From Chlamydomonas sphaeroides (Eukaryota > Chlorophyta > Chlorophyceae > Chlamydomonadales > Chlamydomonadaceae), in contig BDDC01002644.1 of assembly GCA_001662425.1 (NCBI GenBank), forward strand, positions 1-11,453: a stretch of 11,453 nucleotides of DNA, in the 5' to 3' direction. Each line of letters begins with the position of its first letter. The stretch's first letter is position 1. Made by a program: the position numbers and the translations under genes. Below are positions 7,246 through 11,453 of the stretch, piece by piece. Below the pieces are notes generated by a model that saw nothing but the letters and a program-made list of their open reading frames with translations, was not told where the DNA came from and searched no databases.

Positions 7246-9889
7246 TCATGGTTTCCCGTCCTGCGGCCCGGGCGGTGCGAGCAAAGCAGCCCGATGTCAG
7301 ATAGGCTCCTATAATGCGGGGGCAAGCTGGCCTTTGATTGCTTGCAGGTGCATGGCCCGGCCCGCTGCCATACCGCCGGGCCGCGCGGAGCGGCTTGATG
7401 ACAGGCCCCTGCCCGGCGCACCTCCTCCCCGAGCAGCGCGTCCACGTCCTCGATGTCCTCGCACATGACGTCCGCCTGTGCACCGCGGGTTAGGTGAGCA
7501 GTGCGGTTGGCTGCTTGCCGCTACCGGCCACGAGACAAGGTGCCCAGCGGTCGGGCCGGGGTGGCGCCTTCCCCACCCCCACCCCCGGGAAGGCCCACGA
7601 CGACATCAGGTCTGTGCATGTGCCAAGGCCCAGCCCCAGGGCCCCGGCAACAAGCGCACAGCCGCCCTTCCCCAGGGCACCATCACCCGCTCCCGGCGGC
7701 CCGCCCCAGCCCCGGCCCACCTGCGGCGCCCCCTTGGCCATGGGCACTTTGGTGGGCGGCGCGTAGTCGTCGAAGCTTGCTGCCGCAGCCGGCGCGCCGC
7801 GGCCCCCGAAGCCCCCCGCCGGCAGCTGCTGCGCCAGCCTGTCGGGCGGCTTGTCGGCCTCCAGCCAGTCGTCGTCCAGGCCCCCCACCATGAGCTCGCC
7901 CGCCTGCGCCAGGTCGCCGTCGCCCCAGCCGCCCTGCTGCGGCCGCGCCGGCGGACGCCCCGCGCCCGGCGGCGGCATGCCCGGCGGGCCGGTGCGCAGC
8001 GAGGCGCCCATGCTGCGGTTGCCGTAGCCCTGGGTCCGCGGGTTCATGGTGCGGCCGTGGCCGCCCGAAAACACGTCGTCGTCGCCCAGCACCAGCAGCT
8101 CCTTCTCAGCGGCCGATCCGCCGCCGCCGCCCTGGCCGCCGCTGCCGCCGCCGCCGCCGCCCTGGCCGCCGCGCGACTCGATGGCCGAGTCTCGGTGCGC
8201 GTCAGCGTTGATGCGGTAGGTGGACTGCAGGCTGCTCCAGGGGTCGTCGGGGTTGGGCGCAGAGGCTGGGGTGCTGGCCGCGCCGCCGCCGGGTGGCCGC
8301 GATCCCCCGGCCGAGCCGGCGTCGTCGGAGGACGGTGCGTGGCGCGCCGATGCGGAGCCGGACGGGGCCGATGCGGCGGCTGGCTGGCGCTGGGAGGGCA
8401 TGTTCTGGAAGGAGGGCGGCTGCTGCGAGCCAAACGGCTGCACGCCGCCCGAGGGCTGCGGCGCAAAGCCAGTTGATGGCTGCGGCGCAAAGCCGCCAGC
8501 GCCTCGGCTGGCGCCGCCACCGGGAGCGGCCGCCCCTCCGCCGACGTTCAGCGTGACCTGCGCAGCGCAGCGGGCACGGTGTCAGGCCCGGCTGCCGGTG
8601 CAGGCGAGCACTGCAGCAGCGGCAAGCCCTGGGCAGCAGCGGCGAGGCCTGGCCGGCAGAGCCGGGTACCGGGCAGCAGGTGTACACTGCCCCGCATGAT
8701 AGGTAGCAGGGGCATGCCTGCTCTGCATAGGCGCAAGCCAGGGCTGGCTGGCTGGCTGGCTGTCGGCGACAAGGCAAGCCCGGGCAGGCGCCGCCCTCCT
8801 CTGGGGTCCCGTGCCCGGGGGCCTGCTAGCCAGCCCAGGGGCGCAGCCGGCACGCGGATTGCGGGCTTGCCTGCTCCGGGAAGAATGCGTCGGCCCCATC
8901 CTCGCCGTCGTCGTCGCCACCGCCAGACCTGCGTGGCGGCAGCGCCGGGCCCGGTCAGTCAAGGCACGGCATCGCCCTCTGTAGTGCTGAGCCTCGGGCT
9001 ACCAGCAGATGTGGGCGGCGTGCTATCAAGCTGCACTTCTGCAGCGCTTGGCGTGCTGTTCGTGTGGAGGCACACAGCAGTGCATATGCCTCAAGCGGCG
9101 ATGCTAGCTCAGCCCGAGCTGTACAGCCACGACGGCGCGACGAGGGTCCCCACCGCCAATGTGCTCACTTGGCTGCTGCTGGCTCCGGCGCTTGGTAACG
9201 GGACGCCGCGGCTGGCGGTGTTGTGGGAGGGGCTGGCACTGGCGCCGCTGCAGGTGCAGGTGCAGCGGAGGACTCCTGCGAGCCAGGGTTGAAAAGTTTG
9301 CTCCACTGCTCGTCATGTGCGGCGTGGCGGTGCCAAGGCTCAAGCAACGTCAGCGGTTGGGGTGGGGTGCCCAGCAAACTCACCGGCGCTGCCGGTTTGC
9401 TTTCTTCTTCGAACTCCGAGCCTCCGCTCTTGACGATTTGCTCCACGCGCTTGGCGGCTTCGCGTGATTCTGCAAACAGTGCCGTGAGCGTGAGCGTTGG
9501 CGTGAGCGTGGGCGTGAGCGTGAGCGTGAGCTAAAGCTTGACACGGGCTGCCATACCCAAACTCTTGCACACGCCCTTACCTCTGGCCCGTTCCTCATCG
9601 GGCGGTTGTTGTGCTGGTACACTGCAATAGAACAGGTTGCATCGCGAGGAGCGTCACGACAAGGTCTGAAGAACTCGCAATGTTGTCCCCAAAACTTGCC
9701 TGGGCTTCGACTCCGGCGTGAACTCGGTCCCTGAAGCACTGGGTGCTTTCGGCTTGCTAGTTGGGGCCGCCTCTGCGGAGCCTGTCGCAAAGCAGTGCAC
9801 ATTCGAGCCAAGCTAATTCGCGCAGGCTTTCGCAAGCTCAGCGCGGTCCATCTCGCAATCAGCTCACCCTTCGAGGCTCCGCAGCCCAT
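7246..9889 (-). CDS. Unrecognised protein with MGCGASK lipid-anchor N-terminus, disordered, acidic motifs
   Basis: I do not recognise this gene. The proposed exons are 9889-9868, 9469-9384, 9275-9169, 8928-8871, 8557-7721, 7475-7422 and a short last exon 7260-7246, giving about 392 residues. The phases (1, 0, 2, 0, 0, 0) all fit, and joining exons 1 and 2 gives MGCGASKESREAAKRVEQ. Gly2 with Ser6 and a basic residue 7 is a classic N-myristoylation signal, and Cys3 a likely palmitoylation site. Residues 8-22 can form a charged helix. The rest is mostly low-complexity Ala/Pro/Gly/Ser and looks disordered. Standing out are a FAPQPS repeat (114-119, 122-127), DPW (196-198), a poly-Gly stretch (221-238), LLVLGDDDVF (245-254), LDDDW (318-322), FDDY (353-356) and the acidic tail EDIEDVDALLGEE (376-388). 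The intron after residue 91 uses a GC donor (CAG|GCAAGC). The last exon adds only DGKP and is the weakest call: reading on from 7422 without splicing would give a longer, low-complexity tail. A membrane-bound adaptor role is only a guess. Confidence 0.75.
8117..8170 (-). repeat. GGC-codon tract encoding poly-glycine
   Basis: An imperfect GCC/CCG array on the plus strand encodes two similar Gly-rich blocks, each starting GGQ and ending in Ser (residues 221-238 of the MGCGASK protein). It is likely to vary in length between strains. Confidence 0.8.
8444..8491 (-). repeat. 24-bp coding tandem repeat (FAPQPS)
   Basis: Two adjacent 24-base units encode FAPQPSTG and FAPQPSGG in the large exon of the MGCGASK-protein gene. 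The nucleotide units are nearly identical, which points to a recent duplication. Confidence 0.75.
9484..9531. repeat. GTGAGC hexamer array, eight units
   Basis: Eight tandem hexamers lie here on the plus strand: six are exactly GTGAGC and two are variants (GTTGGC, GTGGGC). The array sits in the first intron of the MGCGASK-protein gene, ending 14 bases before its 3' splice site, and reads GCTCAC on the transcript. The plus-strand unit is identical to a consensus 5' splice donor, but on the strand opposite to the gene. Confidence 0.9.
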
Positions 9890-10385
9890 CGCGGCGAAGG
9901 CGCGTCAAGTGCTGCTCCCGTCGAGTCCCCAGGCGCTCTCTGAGCTGTACAAAGACTATAAGTGATCAATGAGTTGCCGTTCAAGGGAAGTACAGGCGCG
10001 GTGGGGGACACACTGAGTTTGCGCGGTCTTAGAAGGAAAGGAAGGACACTCGCGTGCAAGTCTTGTTGCTGATGCTCATTTAACAAAATGCAGTCAGTGC
10101 AAGTCTTTGAAGATGTTACTTAGAGCTCTGAGCACGAGAGGGCTGGCCATGGCTGTCCGACATGCGCGGTGCCTTTCGATGGCCCGCGGCTGCAGAATTC
10201 CATCATTCGCCCGTGCACGCAACGACACCTCGCATACTTCAGGCTAGGCAGTGCCTGTCAGAGGAGTCGTTGGTCCCGAGTAATGGGTCTGCAGGTCCAT
10301 GGGTCGGTCACACTGCTCAACATCTTGAGTGCGCACGCCCTTCGGTCGGCTTGGCGCAGGGCTTGAGCCTGAATACCTGAATACA
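9890..10385 (-). promoter_or_regulatory. Promoter and 5' UTR region of the MGCGASK-protein gene
   Basis: About 500 bases lie between the P450 poly(A) signal and the MGCGASK start codon. A weak TATA-like element, CTTATAGT on the minus strand, lies near 9956-9963, about 70 bases before the ATG. An 11-bp direct repeat (GTGCAAGTCTT, 10054-10064 and 10097-10107) lies further upstream. No reading frame here looks like a gene. Confidence 0.45.
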
Positions 10386-10390
10386 TTACA
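10386..10390 (-). terminator. TGTAA poly(A) signal of the P450-like gene
   Basis: TTACA on the plus strand is TGTAA on the minus strand, about 480 bases past the proposed P450 stop codon. A small repeat of CTGAATAC lies directly next to it on the plus strand, on the side where cleavage would occur. Confidence 0.6.
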
Positions 10391-10873
10391 TGATGGTGAG
10401 GCCAGTGCCCATATCCCATAGTCGTTTAACCGCGCGAATCTCACTGTGCTCAGTCAGGCTCAGTCCCACCGTGTCCTTCAGCAGGGTCCCACTCTCTGGC
10501 CCTCTCTCCGTTCTCGCCGTAAATGCACCTCAACGCTACATTCATCTAGCTACAAGAACCACGCCCGTCCAGCTGGAGCGCCTGTGATACGGCTGCTTTG
10601 CGGTGCGCAACGCTGATGCGTCGCGCCGTGGTGGGGACCACGGAAGGCTTTCCCTGCCCTCCGGATACCTGCACTGCCCTCCAGTCAGTCCGAGAAGCCC
10701 GCTCAAGCCACCCCCCTTTCCACCCCCAACCCCAAACTGCACGACGTCTTGCGACAGATTCCCACCCTGCGACCCGACCGGCTCTCCTGGCCCTAAGGTG
10801 CTGAGGGTCGCGCCCTCTCGCCCGCCCGCCTGCTTCCCGCCGCCGCCGCCGCCGCCGCCACCTCGCCGCGACC
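10391..10873 (-). other. 3' UTR of the P450-like gene
   Basis: These bases lie between the proposed stop codon and the TGTAA signal, with no recognisable reading frame. Shortly after the stop codon there is a run of seven GCC units on the plus strand (10839-10859), GGC in the transcript, a microsatellite likely to vary in length. Confidence 0.55.
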
Positions 10874-11234
10874 TCACGCGGCCGCCATCTCCGCCGCCGC
10901 CAGCGGCCGCACCTGCGCGGCCACACCCCACGAGGCGCCCCCCCCCAGGAGTCAGTAGTGCGTGTACCAGCCCTCGGCGGAGCAGGCAGTGGGCACCCCA
11001 GGCGCCGTGCTCGCCGTTCCGCAGAACCTCCCAACCCCACCCCCGTCCTCCCCACGTTTCGCCTGGACCCTTCCTCGCACGGCCCCCTCCGCCCCTACCT
11101 CCCTGCCTTTCCCCCCTCCGCCCCACCTGCAGCGGGAAGCCCTGCGTGACGGTGACGGAGGGGAAGGACCGCAGCTCCAGCGGCTCCACGCCCGAGGACC
11201 ACTCGTAGTCGCGCAGCAGCAGCGCCAGGAACAC
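10874..11234 (-). CDS. Probable cytochrome P450, C-terminal exons only
   Basis: Two coding exons are visible, 11234-11127 and 10912-10874, joined in phase 0 across a 214-base intron and ending in TGA. They encode 48 residues starting VFLALLLRDYEWSS, then LELRSFPSVTVTQGFPLQ and finally VRPLAAAEMAAA. A hydrophobic helix ending in R-x-Y-x-W, a short charged loop, and then a strand pair with Q-G-F-P-L-Q-V near the end is the usual shape of a P450 C-terminus (family pattern: xGLPxxV/F after the last helix). The heme-binding cysteine and the ExxR helix lie upstream of this part and would be beyond the right edge, so the call rests on the tail alone. No substrate or subfamily can be given. The C-terminus is an Ala-rich extension after the last strand, which is common in algal proteins. 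The 11235-11453 stretch reads as intron only. Confidence 0.55.
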
Positions 11235-11453
11235 CTGGGGAAAGGGGAGGGCAGGGGAGGGGAGGGGAGGAGGCACCAAGGGTGGAGCACACGTGCCAAC
11301 ATGCGCGCGCGAGCGGAATGTGATGAACGACGAGGGGTGCGCGGGGCAGTGCACCGCTGCCTCCCCAGTCCCCACCCGCCGCCCGTGCTTGGCCCTGCCC
11401 TCGCCTCTTCTCCCACTTTCCCACCACACGCCCTCCCTCCTCCCCCCCCCCCC
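11235..11453 (-). other. Intron of the P450-like gene, ending in poly-C at the window edge
   Basis: The 3' splice site CCCCAG lies at 11235, preceded on the transcript by a long C-rich tract. No conserved exon is seen in the rest. The plus strand ends in at least twelve C in a row (11442-11453), which may be intron sequence or the edge of an assembly gap. Confidence 0.5.

Noticed and set aside
7478..8476. Long plus-strand open frame of 332 codons
   Set aside because: It lies opposite the 837-base exon of the MGCGASK gene. Its Arg/Ala-rich, low-complexity translation is what a GC-rich coding exon gives on its complement. The minus-strand frame has clean splice borders and phases; this one has none.
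9952..9966. ACTATAAGT as a TATA box for a plus-strand gene
   Set aside because: No plus-strand coding region follows it. The element is close to palindromic and fits better, though weakly, as the TATA-like element of the minus-strand MGCGASK gene.
10839..10859. GCC repeat as part of a coding alanine or glycine tract
   Set aside because: It lies after the in-frame TGA at 10874-10876 on the minus strand. A version without the last splice would read through it, but the spliced form gives a proper P450-like ending.
1..11453. Mobile element, CRISPR array, tRNA, rRNA or gene-cluster system
   Set aside because: I saw no transposase or reverse-transcriptase motifs, no terminal repeats with target duplications, no spaced repeats of CRISPR type and no cloverleaf sequence. 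The window reads as ordinary algal nuclear genes.

Overview
The window looks like nuclear DNA of a volvocine green alga, Chlamydomonas reinhardtii or a close relative. It is very GC-rich, its genes are split by many short introns with clear GT/GC...AG borders, and the Chlamydomonas-type poly(A) signal TGTAA lies downstream of three of the four genes (the fourth gene's 3' end is outside the window). One gene is recognisable as the plant/algal ATP-citrate lyase subunit A. The exon maps were read by eye from splice borders, reading-frame phase and, for ACLA, the conserved family sequence. No transcript data were available.

All four genes lie on the minus strand, head to tail. From right to left, which is the direction of transcription: (i) 10874-11234, the last two coding exons of a probable cytochrome P450 whose 5' part lies beyond the right edge; (ii) 7246-9889, a gene I do not recognise, for a disordered protein starting MGCGASK, a textbook N-myristoylation/palmitoylation signal; (iii) 2423-6145, a complete ten-exon ACLA gene encoding 438 residues; (iv) 125-1592, the first five exons of a membrane-anchored alpha/beta hydrolase whose catalytic serine and C-terminus lie beyond the left edge.

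Between the genes are 3' UTRs ending near TGTAA signals at 10386-10390, 6614-6618 and 1900-1904. Each is followed by about 300-500 bases holding the next gene's promoter and 5' UTR. Nothing points to a mobile element, RNA gene, CRISPR array or bacterial-type operon.

The four genes do not form an obvious pathway. ACLA makes cytosolic acetyl-CoA with ACLB, which is not in this window. The hydrolase and P450 could both act on lipids, but that is loose inference. The best candidate for something undescribed is the MGCGASK protein, with its lipid anchor and acidic/hydrophobic short motifs. Other points of interest are three likely GC-AG introns in three different genes, G-rich starts and C-rich ends in most ACLA introns that could pair, a perfect 10-bp hairpin in a 3' UTR, and a 35-bp tandem duplication that copies a possible splice acceptor.
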